Below, piece by piece: positions 47,334-61,042 of a DNA stretch of 64,000 nucleotides (position 1 is the stretch's first letter; every line of letters starts with the position of its first letter). Source of the stretch: Rotaria sp. Silwood1 (taxonomy: Eukaryota > Rotifera > Eurotatoria > Philodinida > Philodinidae). Position numbers and translations under genes: made by a program. The DNA is taken from assembly GCA_905250075.1 (NCBI GenBank), contig CAJNOP010000014.1:1008537-1072536 (forward strand), given 5' to 3'. The notes beneath the pieces were generated by a model that saw only the letters and a list, made by a program, of their open reading frames with translations, ran no database searches and was not told the DNA's origin.

Positions 47334-50300
47334 ATGAGTAACGAAAAAAGTAAAAAACCATTCAAATTAAAAACATTTCATGAAATTCAAAATGATACTA
47401 TGTATCAAATAAGTCTCTTTTCAAAAAATCGACAATCACAAACGAAATCATCTACTTCAACAACACCAACAAATACACAGATAAGTGTTGAATCGAATGT
47501 TCAAGATGAAGTAAGAAATGAATATGAAATCTAATTATTTTTTTTGATGATTCTTTTTTTTTTCTTGTTTTTAATATGAATACAATACGTTTATTCATTT
47601 ATTTAGGTTAATACGGACTCAGATAATGGTGATGATTCAGATGATGATGTGACTAGTGGAGTTAATGATAAATTGACAACAACAAGTAATCAAAAAAGAC
47701 AAAAACAAAGAAAGGTTAAGAATCTTCTTTTTTCTTTGATTAAGAAAAAAAAATGAGATAAAAAGTCAATACCGAATAAATGATTTAGATCTGATTAACA
47801 TTCAATAATGTTCCATTGTGAAGGACACAAAAATAATTAAAGTTTTTTAATCATTATGAAATATTTATAAAAAGTTAAAAAATAAATAAATTTTTACAAA
47901 ATTCATTTAGACATATGCATCTGAATTATTACCAATGAAATCGGGTGATGATCCCTCAAAACCAATGATTACGTTATCTAATTATTTAATGAAAAAACGT
48001 AAATGGCCATATCGAGGTTGGCATAAACGTTATTTTGTTTTACAAAATGGTTATCTAATCTATGGAAAATCTGAACAAGAAGTAAGATTTTAAGAAATCG
48101 TGTTTTTTTTTCTGCGATATTTTTACATGATTAGATAGAGCTCGTCGAGTTCTAGAAGACTTCTGATATTAAAAAAAATTTGAAAATCAACATGAAGGAT
48201 TATGCGATTTCTATCAAGAAAACTTGCTAAATTACTTAAAAAATACTGACTTTTTCTAAATATTGATTTTGTTTAAGAAGCTTGTAAAGATTATTTTCAA
48301 ACTCAGCATGAAAAGTCACAGTCAGAAAATATATAATGAATAAATTCTACAGTTTTCGATATGTGTTTATATGTTGAGTCTAAGAATGATGTCATTGAGA
48401 TTCAAAAGGTCATAGGCATTAATCTGTAGGAATCAATGAGGTCTTTCGAATTACTGATATCTAAATTAACTAAAGACAAATAAACAATTTCTTAAATTTC
48501 TTTTTTTGTAAGATAAAACGTGGTCGATACAATGGTAAATGTGATATTGGCTTATGTATTGTTACATATATTCGTGAATTACATCGAATAAATATTGATG
48601 AAACAAATTCTGTTTATCATCTTAAAATAAAAGATAAAAATACATTTGAACAATGGTTGGAACAAATCGCCATACATCGAAATAATCGACAAAAAACACT
48701 TGAAGAACAAAGTCCATTAATAAAAACATTACTTAATACTAATGAACCAAAAAAAGAAACTAATAATGAAAGTCCATCATCAATAGATAGTGCCATACAA
48801 TCATCTGATCGTTTATTTTATAATGGTAAAAACATTAAGATGTTTGTTTTTTAAATAAAAGAAAATCTTATTCTTCATTTTGTATTCAATAGATTTTGCT
48901 GATATTCAAGTACAATTAAGTAGTCTATCGGATATTCTTGAACAAATCAAAATAAATACTACAACAACATCAAGTATATCTTCAAGATCGATAGTAAAAA
49001 TTTCTATTGTTCTCTTCTCAATTTTTGCAATCAATTATTCTTAGGATGGTGGTAAAACAGGCGGTGGTCATACACCATCAGCTAGTATAAGTAGTATAAA
49101 TTCTTTTACATTACTTGATGCTCAACGACAAGATTATTTTGAAGTATCAAAAAAAGGTTTTTTTTTTAAATAAGGAAAATAATTAATAAAATATTTTTCT
49201 TTTTTGAAATTTCATTCTAGTTTTCGATAATCTCAATAATCTTTATAAACGTTTATCTGTTCTGGCTATAGAACAACAGCAACAATTGGTAAATTAAATT
49301 AATAAAAAAGAGAAATATTCACAGTAAATTACTATTGATTTTTAGATTAATTCAGTAAATGTAGGGACTACTAATACTCTGCAATCAATATCATCGACAT
49401 CGACGACTATGTCTCGACATGAATCGATTTTTTATGATGCTCCTGAAGCTCTTAGTGTACTTCTTTTAAATGAAGATAAGGATGAAATTGAGAAAATGGT
49501 AAGTCATGAAATAGAATTGATCTTTGGCAAGCATAAATTAGTATCACAAGGGATGTCTTCCAAATACTAAACCACTTTTGATTAGATTCTATGTGTTTTT
49601 TACGGTGTTAGAACAAAGCCGTATCAGTCTCCTTCGGAACATCATAAAAGTTGACTTTTCAACTTCAAACTTTGCATAGGAGAAGCCTTAATAAAAATAA
49701 TTCTTTAATATTTTTCAGATCTTGCCGCTATTACCATTTTAAGACGCAACTCCTGTAATAGCGTATCTTTTACGTTAGTCATACAAACTGGCAGAGTTGA
49801 TTTCTTTGTATTTTAGAATAAAAGCAACTCAAAAGACTTGAAATTACTCTCGTTAAGGCTTGTTTCTATGCAACGTTTCAAGTCGAAATCGAAAAATAAG
49901 TTTTTCTGTTACTATGGTATTCATTGAAAAATGCTATAAAAGCGCTGTATGCCCGCAGCAATAAGTTAAGGACATAAACTCTTTTCAAGATATTCATAAT
50001 TCAATTGTCTCTACATAATTCACATGGTGTCAATTGAGAATCAATTTATCACTTGCAGAACTTCCTTCTTCAGTTACCTGAATACCAATCTAGAAATTAT
50101 AGAATGGACTCTGATGTATAACTAACATAAATGATAATTAGTTTTCATAGAATAAGAATAGTTCGTTAGTCAGAACTGAAATTGATATACACCTAGTCTT
50201 TTATCAAAAATATTTCATTTAACTACTAACTCGCTGACTTAAGCAAACAAATGCATTTCTTTATTTTGTTACACATTTGATATGTAGTTTGTCTTATGTC

Positions 50301-53300
50301 TCAAAATCTTATTCTATGTACTCATTAAACTTGCTATGTTAAAAATATGGAAGAACTTATATTCGTTTTTTTTTTATAGACAATCTATTCTATAAAGATA
50401 CTTATGATAGAAAAAAATCAATAATAGAAAGAATGAAGATAATGAAGTTAATATTCTTCACGGGAACAACGTTTCATATCGGAGACTCAACCCGATAATT
50501 TTTCTATGCTCAATACCGGAATCGACCCGACTAGTTAGTTTCTATCCGAATCTATATTCTATGCCAATTGGCATGACACTAAATGAAGGTTAGACATTTC
50601 TTAACTAGAATGTAAATAGTAGTAGTCAATCTAATTTTTCGAAAGAAAATTTACCAGCTTAGAAAACATCGATTCTTTAGACTTCCGTAGTTGTTAGGAA
50701 AAAAAACGCATACAAGTAGAAGGAAATTCTCTCATTATTACATTATATTTTTGACTTCGAAAGATTTTCTCTTTAATATTTTGGTCAAATGTCTTCTCCT
50801 GAACGAAAATTATGGTAATAAACATCAATATACAAAAACAGGAAATCATTGATCTTAGTTTTAATACTATCTCTTGTCTTTCTCAATTGTCCTATTTATT
50901 TCTTTTTTTTTTTCATTTTTATTTTTAGTCTGACTTTGAATCATCAAGTTGTGGTGATGATGAAAGTCATGCTGGTGATCTTTCTCATATATCAGCTATT
51001 CCACCACAATTAAGTATATCTATTTTCTTCTGATCTATTTATTTAAATTTCAATATATTATTTTTCTTTATAGAACCACCTGAAATTAAATGGCGTCGAT
51101 CATCATTACCAGCCTTTGCACCAGATACGTCAAATATTGGTTTATGGAATATAATGCGTAAAGCAATAGGAAAAGATTTATCTCGTGTAGCAATGCCAGT
51201 GATATTAAATGAACCATTAGGATTATTACAAAAATTATGTGAAGAAATGGAATATTCAGATTTATTGGATCGTGCATCACAAACCGATGATATTTATTTA
51301 CGTCTTGTTTATATTGCTGCATTTATTGTATCAACATATTCATCTAATTATTATCGAACTGGACGAAAAAATTTTAATCCTTTATTAGGTGAAACATATG
51401 AATGTATACGAGAAGATAAAGGATGGAAATTTATTGCTGAACAAGTAAAACTTTTTGTTACGGAATTTCTTATAGAAAGGACTCTGTCAGATAAAATGAC
51501 AATCCTTCATTTGAAAAGTTACTTATACCATTTTGTCAAACACACTGTCACGCATCGAATACCATATAAGAAATTTCTTTTTCATCAAGTTTTTATATGA
51601 TGAAAAGTCATGTATCAGTTAACGGATTTTTATGGCCAAATATGTTTCAAAATCCATCTGTATCAAATTTTATTCAAAACTATTTCAATGAAGTTTTGTC
51701 TATTCTTCAATCGTGTATATCTAATAATACTCACATAGGTTTCTATGTAACGCAAAACCTTAGTAGTTTTTGTTGCTATGGTGTGTTAAATTCTCCGATA
51801 CTGTTCCAGAAGGCAAAGGCGATCAATTGTGCAACTTTCTTAGAAATTATGTGCTAACAAACTCTCGAAATATATCAATTGATTATGTTATGAATTACTG
51901 TGCGTCATGGTCAAATTTGCCAATAAATACCTACACAAAGGTCAATGCTTCGATTTCGCAGAACGGAAAAGAATATGATCTGTCGGATAAACAATTTTTT
52001 CATAAGAAATTTTCTACCTAGTAGTAAGAAGTTGATCATATTCTTTTATCTGACATATAAGAATCTTTTGAAAACAGCAAAAAAAAACGTATTTGCTGTA
52101 GAACTCCTGAAAGGAAGCTACAAGAATGCACTATCACCAAGATCTGTTTTTATTTTATTTTATTCCTTAAGAGTTCAAATTCTGGTATATTTGGATGTGA
52201 TTAGAATATGGAGCTCTATTAGATTCAATATATGTTTGGTCTCCTATGAGCATGAAAATTTTTGCATATCCTTGTAGTCCTCTAGAGAAACATTTTTTTA
52301 CCGTTTTTCGAAAGATTTATATTTGTCAAATCATATGACATGATGAAGCTATCACGAAAAGATAAAAATTTTTCTTTCAAAAAGTATTCATCACAAGAAA
52401 CGCTTATACTTTTCTGTTCTATGGAATCGAATAAGTGATCGATTAAACCGTGATACGCAACAATTCAGAGGATAAGCAATTGTTGTACATAACCAGTTTG
52501 ATAGCATACAATTGCTGAAAAAGTTGTATGACTGATCGCCTTTGACTTCGGAAGCAGTATCGAAGAATTTAAAACATCATTAAAGTCAAAAATTAGAGAA
52601 GCTACTAAGGCTGTGGATTATAAATAAAGCTATTGTAAATATCATTAGATATACACCATTGAAATACAGTAATTTTAAACACAATTTGATATTGGTTAGT
52701 TTGAAGACATATTGAGCTCTAATATTTGGTCAGATTATTCACCATTGTCATAACATTCCTTAACTAGTATATGGTTTTTCACAACATATAAGCTTAATGG
52801 GAAAGCAAGTTCTTATATATTATTTGATGCGTCATGAGTTATTCTATAAAACGATATAAATATCTTTTTAGATGAAGGATAGTCATCTTATTTGACAGAG
52901 TTCTTTAATTGTTTTTCCTCTATGTTTAGGTTAGTCATCATCCACCAATTACTGTTTGTACTTGTATTTCACCAAATTTTCTATTTTCTCAAAGTAAGAA
53001 AATGAAACCAATAGAAATTCTATATGAATAATTTTTTTTTTCAGAATTACAAGCAACAGTAAAATTTTGGGGTAAATCAATGGGTAAATATTTTCTTTTA
53101 AACTCTACAAATAATTTGAAAATTTTTCTTTAATTTAGAAATACTTCCTGATTCACTTAATACATTAATATTGTCCAAATATAATGAAATAATCACATGG
53201 AATAAATGTACAATGTGTATACATAATGTTCTTTCACCAGAACGATGGATTGATCATTATGGTGATGTTATTGTCGAAAGTTCATCTGGTAGTAAAGCTC

Positions 53301-55242
53301 GAATTAGTTTTATACAGGTTTTATTTTTGTTTTATTTAATAAAAAACAACAAGGCAAAAAGAAAATTATTTCTATTTAAAACAATTCTAGAGTGATTATC
53401 GTACACGTTTAAATAATGTAGCTGGTGATATTGTAGATGCTACAGGAAAAGTAGTACATAAAATATTTGGTCATTGGCATGAGAATGTTTTCTGTGGAAA
53501 TGATCAAACAGCTAAATGTATTTGGCGACAAAGTATGTAATATGATAAATGATTATCATAGATAAAGCGCAAAATCTGTTAACTTATAGAACACATAATG
53601 GAATTTGCTTGTTAATAAACAAACATAGGCGAGATTAGTATCTTTTAGTTCTAATGTAAAGGAAAAAACCAAAACAGTCTTATTTATAATTACTTAACCT
53701 CATTTTTGATTCGATTACCATATAACTAAATGGTTTGAGTCTAGGCATATACTAATGGTAAAAGCATTTATGTAACATAAATATTCAGTTATTTTCATAA
53801 GGTACATTGATCAAAATTTTGCTTCTGAATAAATACATTCCTGTAACTCATAAATAGATGTAATGATTCTTGGAATATTCGACAAGTTTCAAACGAAAAG
53901 TATGTTCCTTTATTGAGATATCAAATTTTCAACTAATTAATAGTTGCTTGCCATTGAGAGAAAAACAGCAGATTTCAAAATTGAAATTTCTGCTGTTTCC
54001 ACTTCATTTGTTACGGACATATCACAGAAATCGAGTTTATTTGATCTTGATAAAGGAACACTCTTTTATGCTTGAAGTTTCAGGACATGTCAAGAGTCAT
54101 TAGACCTATCTATAGCGTAGGTTTAAGGTCAACAATTCTGTACAACGATCACAATTCGGCTCTAGAAGTCTGTCGACACGAAATCTTTTTTGACTTTTTT
54201 CAATTTTATCGTGATTCATTTGTGGGTCTAATGTAAGCTAAACCGATATTGTTGAGTGGCTATATCGTTCGACTCGTATCCACAAAGTGCTGTATGCACA
54301 TGTGGTCACCACTAGTCATCGAATGATCCTAGGCAAGTTACTAACGACTATTAATCTCTGATCGCCCATTTGCTGGGATGTTAACTGCATTGTAACATAC
54401 AGTTGTTTTTGTCGTTAGGAGGAAGTTATTGAGTGTATTTGTGGTGCTCAAACAATTGAGCGAAAGAACTTCGTTTTACCACAACCTTCTGGCCATAGTT
54501 ACAGCTGTTCATAATTATAGGAAATATATTGAGCTAATAAATCTGCCGTTTGACAGTAACTCATACCGGAAGGTAGTTAACATACAGGAGTATTTTTCCT
54601 TCCTTTCAATAATGAGTTCGAATAGTGGGTGACAGTTGCTCTAATTTTCTAAACAACTATGCAATATGAGAGTGAGACGAGATAACATCATGCCTAATCT
54701 TCAGGAATTTTTAATTGATATTGATAACTTTGCATACATGTCCAATCCGTTTTAAAAGTAATGTTTGAAATTGCTTGTCTAGTTCAATTAAATCATTGTT
54801 TTTTTTTCATGTAAAATATTTTAAAATTTTTTCTAGGTGCTGTACCAGAAAATTCGAAACAGTACTATGGTTTTACTCGGTTTGCTATAGAATTGAATGA
54901 ACTTGATGATGATCTTCGAAAGCAACTACCACCAACAGATACACGTTTTCGACCTGATCAACGGTTCGTTGATTTGTTGTTTTTTGTTCTAATCTAACTT
55001 TGATTATTTTTTTATTTTTTTATATTAGTTTACTCGAAGCTGGACAGGTTGAAAAAGCTGAAAAAGAAAAAGCTCGTATAGAACAAGCTCAACGAAAACG
55101 TTCTGCCAGTGGTCTATCTCCTAAATGGTTTAAACGTGACGGTGATTCATTTGTCCTTATTCGTGATGAAGATTTACAACATAATTACTGGAAAAAACGT
55201 GAAGAAAATTGGACTGGTGTCGAATTTATTGAACTATGGTAG
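47334..55242 (+). CDS. OSBPL3/6/7: Oxysterol-binding protein-related protein, ORP3/6/7 type
   Basis: Exons 47334-47510, 47607-47714, 47911-48081, 48513-48825, 48893-48993, 49045-49156, 49221-49288, 49346-49498, 50929-51013, 51074-51444, 52930-52993, 53045-53083, 53139-53317, 53391-53532, 54837-54963 and 55029-55242 join in frame into 807 residues. An N-terminal PH domain begins near LSNYLMKKRKWPYRGWHKRY and includes GRYNGKCDIGLC. An FFAT-like motif (IFYDAPE, preceded by RHES) should bind VAP proteins of the ER. The C-terminal lipid-transfer barrel contains NPLLGETYEC and the signature EQVSHHPP, and the end EENWTGVEFIELW is typical. Such proteins exchange sterols or phosphoinositides at ER-plasma membrane contacts. 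The 1.5-kb intron 51445-52929 falls inside the signature, between Gln and Val. Three introns exceed 1.2 kb; most others are under 90 nt. Confidence 0.92.
49499..50928 (+). other. OSBPL3/6/7: 1.4-kb ORP intron with dispersed repeat
   Basis: Donor GTAAGTCA and acceptor ATTTTTAG. It contains 49851-49912, which resembles TRIM-NHL intronic sequence at 40838-40895. It also has a slightly GC-richer block at about 50455-50580 of unknown nature. Confidence 0.5.
51445..52929 (+). other. OSBPL3/6/7: 1.5-kb ORP intron carrying a large fold-back element
   Basis: The sequence at about 51640-52010 is the diverged reverse complement of about 52380-52700. The clearest pairing is 51788-51865 with 52490-52575, around the words GGCGATCAATTGTGCAACTT and AAGTTGTATGACTGATCGCC. 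Further pairs lie outside (near 51690/52645) and inside (near 51965/52410). Short frames within (51597-51857, 51770-52021, 51945-52277) track the repeat. The intron splits the codons of the EQVSHHPP lipid-binding signature. Confidence 0.75.
53533..54836 (+). other. OSBPL3/6/7: 1.3-kb ORP intron with short perfect hairpin
   Basis: Donor GTATGTAA and acceptor TTTTCTAG. A hairpin (AAACAGCAGA/TCTGCTGTTT) lies at 53963-53998. The frames 53870-54103 and 54429-54632 have no supporting features. Confidence 0.5.
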
Positions 55243-58200
55243 ATAGAAATGAAATATGATCGTGCAATTATAATCTTCTTTTCTTTTTCTTGCTTTGCTT
55301 ACTAGTCATTTTGTTTTCTTTTGTTTTTTTTTTATATATCTGATAGAATGACACGAAGTATATTGAAATGGATTTGGGAAAAAAATAATAAGAAATATTC
55401 ATTGATGTGCAAATTAATAACGTCATTTAATTTTCTCTTGATGTAATATCTCACCTTTTTTTCTTGATTTGTTTTTTTTTGTTTGTTTTTCTCAAACTAT
55501 TATCTGCTATACTTGTTTTTAATCACTAAGACTCACGAGTAAGTCATACAGTGCAAAAAAGTTAAATGAAGAACAAAATACAAAGGATTATTGAATTGAC
55601 ATATTTTTGATTATTATCATTAAAACTTATTATTGATATTTACAAAAACAAAAACAAATTTTTTTTTAATGAAGAAAATATATCTTTACAATTTATCCAT
55701 CCGGTTCATTAAAAAATAACGAATGCTTTTGTTATATTCAATAGTTTTACTGCTAACGAGATAAAAGTTTTGAATTCAAATATGTATGAACGTATATCGA
55801 ACTCTATAACCTATGACACGAAACTTTTTTTTTTCCATGAAAGGGTTAGTTTAACACGCAATCAGTGTGGATTAAAAGAAAAAAAAAGCTTCTAACATTA
55901 TTCTATAGATGAGTGTTTTCATAAAAAAGACGTTTTTTTAACACTGAACTAAAGAAGTCTCATTGACTTACTTAACAAAAAAACTGAAGATTTTACGGTC
56001 AATTAATTGTGATACTATAATTTATGACTAAAATAGAAATTGTTTTCTTATTAAAACAAAAAAGTGATTTCTTTAAAAAAAAAATAGAATTTAATTGTGA
56101 GAAGATGCTTAGTTATGGTGAAATAGACTGTGGATATGATTTTATTTGGCTTCATATCTGAATATGTTATATCAAGTTGAATAGTTTCTAGAAATATACA
56201 ATTGATGATTATCGTTTTTTAACAATAAAGTTACAAATAAATATGACAGCAAAAAATACATTAGTATTATTACATTTTAATTATTTCATATGCAATCTAA
56301 TCGATAGATTCATAATCAAAGGATAGAATAAACTCAGTGAATATTTCTACTAAATAAAAGAAATATATCGTTAATACATTGTTTTCATGATCATGCTGTG
56401 CAATCAAATAATCTTTCAATCAATTATATTAATGAAATTAATTTAGATTGTTATAAATTTTTACCGCGTATATATTAAATCAAAAAAGTTCTTTTTTACT
56501 TGAATTCATATTTGAACTTAATAACCGCACCCTTCACAATTTAGTTTTTTTTCAATCGTAAATACTATTATATTCTATTTATAAATATTATTTTCATATG
56601 TAAAACAAGTTTCTTTTATCCATACTTAAATATCACAACACAATATTATATTCAAGTAATGTTACTTGTGTTTTATCATAATGAATAAAATTCGTTCTTA
56701 TATATTACTTTACTAAAGTTCATGTTCATAAAATAGATTGACTAAAATAATAAGTAATGTCTAAATACAAAATACTTTCTATTGTCATATAAATTTTAAT
56801 TTCAAAAACTACTTCTGTAGAACTATTAGTATTACATAAAGAAAGTAGAGCGCAAACCCTTTTCTTTTAGCTAGGATAATACATGCAAAAAGAAAAAACT
56901 TGATGCGAAACATGTCACAAGCGTCGTAAAAAAAAAGAAAAACTGTCAGTCTAGATCGAGTAACGAGGGTAGTCGGGTTGCTTAGTGGCGTTCTTCCTTC
57001 TGTTTTTTCATCATTTTGCTTTTCTTCTTTCTTGCATATTTTTCATTCTCATTATTATTTTGTATCCATTCAATTCAAAAAAAATAACATTGACTAAAAA
57101 CAAACTTCATTTACAACACTAGGTAAATAGTATTCCAGCTTCCGAATCTTATTTTTTTTTCTTTTGCTTCTTCATGTAACGATCAAAGACATATGATTGG
57201 CATCGATGATATTATTATGATAGAATGAAAATTTAAGTTTTTGTTTTTGTCAACACTGATAACAAGTATTTTTAAAGTATCAAGACACAATGTGAGATAA
57301 AACAAAATGATTGAAATATACAGTCAGTACATAAGAAGAAGAAAACACACCTATCAGAGTAGTCCATCATAAATTTCATTGTTAATTATAGATGGAAATT
57401 AAACCTTGTTGACTGTTAGCTTAGAAATATAAATCTGTCAGGGGTATAGAATAATTTCTTATTTTTGAAATCAAGCTACTTGTATTGTCATAACAAAAAT
57501 AATTGCATCGGAATTCTTGTTGTTATGTAAATTTTCTTAACAGGTATATGTAGAGCTGTTCATATAGACATTTTTCAATTAAATACGACAGCATCATTAT
57601 GATCAAATTTATATTAATGTAAAATAAATCTTTGAGTTTACTCAATAAATTTTCAATGTTACTTATTTGAGGTATGTACTAGTTTTCAAAATTATATCTA
57701 AAAACATGGCGTTCAGTATTATTAACAAGATATATGGAAAATATCATATTTAGCTAAGCAAGAAACAAAGGAAAACTCAAGCACAATAACAACATTGTCA
57801 GTTAGAAATAAGTTACGGTTCATTACACACGATAGTTATGCTCATTTGTCGTCCGAAAGAAAGTGTTTTTGTGCATTACGCTTTCCTATACCTTCTTCTC
57901 TTTGTCATTCGTTTCACGCTTAACATCTTTCCATTCATGTGTATATGAGCTTATGATAGCAGTCACAATGAATCACGATGATGCCGATTATCATATATTT
58001 TCTGTTCTTTTTTTTTCTCAGTTTTTCTTCTTTTTTTTAATGTCTTGTAGCTGTTGAAAAGAAGGCGAGAAAACGATAACAGGTATGCCTGCATAAGAGC
58101 TTTGAGAAAAAAGACAAACTATAGCAAAAAAATGTCATACTCATACTATGACTTAGATGTTTTTAATCATTGATACAACTACGTAATTTATACTTATTCT

Positions 58201-59254
58201 TTTTTTTCCAATCATCCAGAACGATGGTTCTTTTCTTTTACTATTTCATGCTTTTTTTTTAATATTTGTTTTAGTCATTTTTTAAATTTTCCTTCGCTAA
58301 GCTGCTGTCATAATGTCTATTATATTCAAACATTGACTAATTCTAAGTCTTAAAAAAAAACCAAGAGAACCTTTAAGCATTTTCTGCTTCTTCTTTTCTA
58401 TTGTATTTGCTAACGCTAACATAAATGCGTAAAGGAAAGTGATTTTTTTCTATACAGGAAACAATTTTTTTTCTTTAGCATTGGCATCTGCACATAGTTA
58501 GTAACAGTAGATTATTTGTTTTACAGGAACTATCGTTATCAACCATTTAGATAAAAAGTATAGAAAAGCGTGCATGATTTCAATTATTTATTATAAATAA
58601 GAAAAAAAAAATAACCTAGTCGACTTCTAATGAATCCTATTCACTTGAATACAAACAAATTTCTGAATTATTTTATTAAATAACTATGTTAGTTTATGCT
58701 ATTCGTTTTTCTTTTTCTTTTCTTTTCTCACATTATTATTTTTTATTCAATCTGGTGTCTCAAACATACTGAAATACACAACGTCAGTATGTTTTTCGTT
58801 TTTTTTCTTCACATACTTATTCGGACATGTGACTTTATAACAGAAAAGTATGTTGTCTTTCAATTACATCTTATCATAAATGTAAAAGGGACATATCTTT
58901 CCGCGTATATGTATATATATATTTAACTTTATTTAATATTATGCTGTTCTATATTAGTTTATTCATATTGACAGAAAAAATACATACATACTAAGCGTTA
59001 TTAATTATGTACAGATACAGGTTGTACAAGACCATGGCAATAAAAAGAGAGGTACAGGAATCCGATGACGTCAATCAAAAATAAATACGTCAGTTGATTG
59101 ATGTAAAAATGGACAAGAAAAAAAAAGCACGACTGTATGTCGGGCATACATTTTTCTTTTACGTTTTCAATTTCAGTAGCTTTCTAATGCATCTATGAAA
59201 TTTTTCTGTTTTTATTTTTAAGATTGACTATTTCCCTCAGTGAATGGTCTATTT
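55243..59254. other. Intergenic region between ORP and calcium-sensor genes
   Basis: Very AT-rich, presumably the ORP 3' UTR followed by non-coding DNA. The frames 57863-58057 and 58696-58926 are Phe-rich products of T-tracts. No RNA gene or bounded repeat was seen. Confidence 0.4.
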
Positions 59255-61042
59255 ATGGGTGGAAATATCAGTTCGGCGACGCTGGACGACGCCACATTGG
59301 CTATGATTAAACGTAAAACAAGAATGAAATCTTCTGAAATTACAAACTGGTTTAATGAACTCAAGGTACAAATTATAGAAATTTCTGTGGTGTTATTTAT
59401 TTAATTACAATATGTTTCTTTTTCTTGTTTATATTGAATAGAATAATTTTCCGATTTCTTTCTGATGAAAATCGAAAGAATGCAAAGAAATTCATAGAAT
59501 ATTAAGCGTAAGAGTCTCGTTAACCCTTTGACTATGATGTTTTGGCAAGGATGACATAAATTGTCGGTATGCTTGTAGCAGTCTGGAATCGAGTATATGC
59601 ATCAAAGGAGAACAGCGAATTACGTTAAGCTTCAGTCCATACGATAACATTTTGACAGTTGCCAAGTCCAATAGAGTTGCCAGAAATCTTCGCTTAGCTC
59701 CATATATAATCCTATGGTTTCATATTATAATATAGATCTAATAAAAGTGAACAGATGCTCTTCTGTAAGATTATAGCTGCAGTAGTAATCGTAACTATCT
59801 ATAATTGTATGTTATTTTACGGATTTTTGTTAGATTTCACAAAGCTTTAAAATGCTTGTGTCGAAAGAAAGCCTATATGCATTCTTCTTGACTTCTGTCT
59901 TTTACATTTGATAGACATGTACAGAGATATCATATAATGATATCGTGACATTAAAAGCACAAAGGAATTAGAGAGTATTTTATAATCGAAGAAAAGAAGA
60001 TTGTAAAAGTTACAATTTGCATGATAGCATAGCACGTATACATACGAGTCCCGTAATCAAACAGTTAATGTAGTTTGTTGGTATAGATAAACAAATACTG
60101 CTGCATCTGGTGCAACATTTTCTTTCTTTAATAGATCGCTATCAATATGACAATAAAAAGAAATTTAAAAAAACCAAAACTTTATACATTTCTGTAGTGT
60201 TTTTTCTTATAAATTGAACAAAGAAAAAAAAACAGATACTATTCATGCATCTTTTCAATAGACACAAATAATCTTCATAATCTTCTAATAAATTCTATGA
60301 GAGTTTTCTTGTCATCAGTGCATAATGAAATCTTGTACGATAAAAATAATAATAAATTCTTATAATTTTATTATATCATTTAGACACGATGCCCAAATGG
60401 TAAAATGACAAAAAAAGATATGTTAAAATGTTATAAAGATCTAAGTACATGTGACATAGATAAAGTTGAACATGTTGTTACTGCTATATATCAAGCTTTT
60501 GATACAGATAAGGATGGTAAAGTTGGTACGAAAATAATAGTTTTTTTTTAATTATTTCTATATTCTGAAATGCATTTCTATGTAAATAGATTTTAAAGAA
60601 TTTGCTATTGGATTTTTATTAACAACAAAAGGTACAATAGAAGAAAAACTTGATTATACGTTTCAACTTTATGGTATGAAATATTCATATGAATATCGAA
60701 AGAAAACAAAACAAAACCAATTACTTTTATTTGTTTGTTTGTTTTTCTAGATATAGACAAAGATGGTTATATTGATCAGTCTGAGATAGATATTATGGCT
60801 AAGGTATTCAAAAATTGAAATTATTTAAAAGAAAAACAAAACGTTGTTTTGTATTCATTTAATTTTAGTATGTTTTAAGAATGTTAGGTGGTAATGGTAA
60901 TGATTTTCAATCAGTGGAATTGCTCAAACATTTCATTGCTTCATGTCATTGTAATGAACAAGGTCTTATAACAAAAGAAAATTTTATCCAAGCTTTATCG
61001 AAAAATGAATTACTTCGACAACTTTTATCTCCTTTTACTTAA
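59255..61042 (+). CDS. Neuronal calcium sensor / recoverin-family EF-hand protein
   Basis: Five exons (59255-59365, 60384-60525, 60590-60673, 60751-60803, 60869-61042) give 187 residues, the usual family length. The start MGGNISS fits the N-myristoylation consensus (Gly2, Ser6). EF1 is replaced by the family's CPNGK (CPxG) signature. EF2 (DTDKDGKVDFKE) and EF3 (DIDKDGYIDQSE) have complete calcium ligands. EF4 (about HCNEQGLITKEN) has lost the Asp at positions 1, 3 and 5 and the terminal Glu, so it probably does not bind calcium. Such proteins move to membranes on calcium binding and regulate receptors, channels or kinases. Two working hands (EF2 and EF3) resemble recoverin itself, but I cannot assign the subfamily. 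I chose the ATG at 59255 because it opens the myristoylation motif; an ATG at 59243 is out of frame. Confidence 0.88.
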
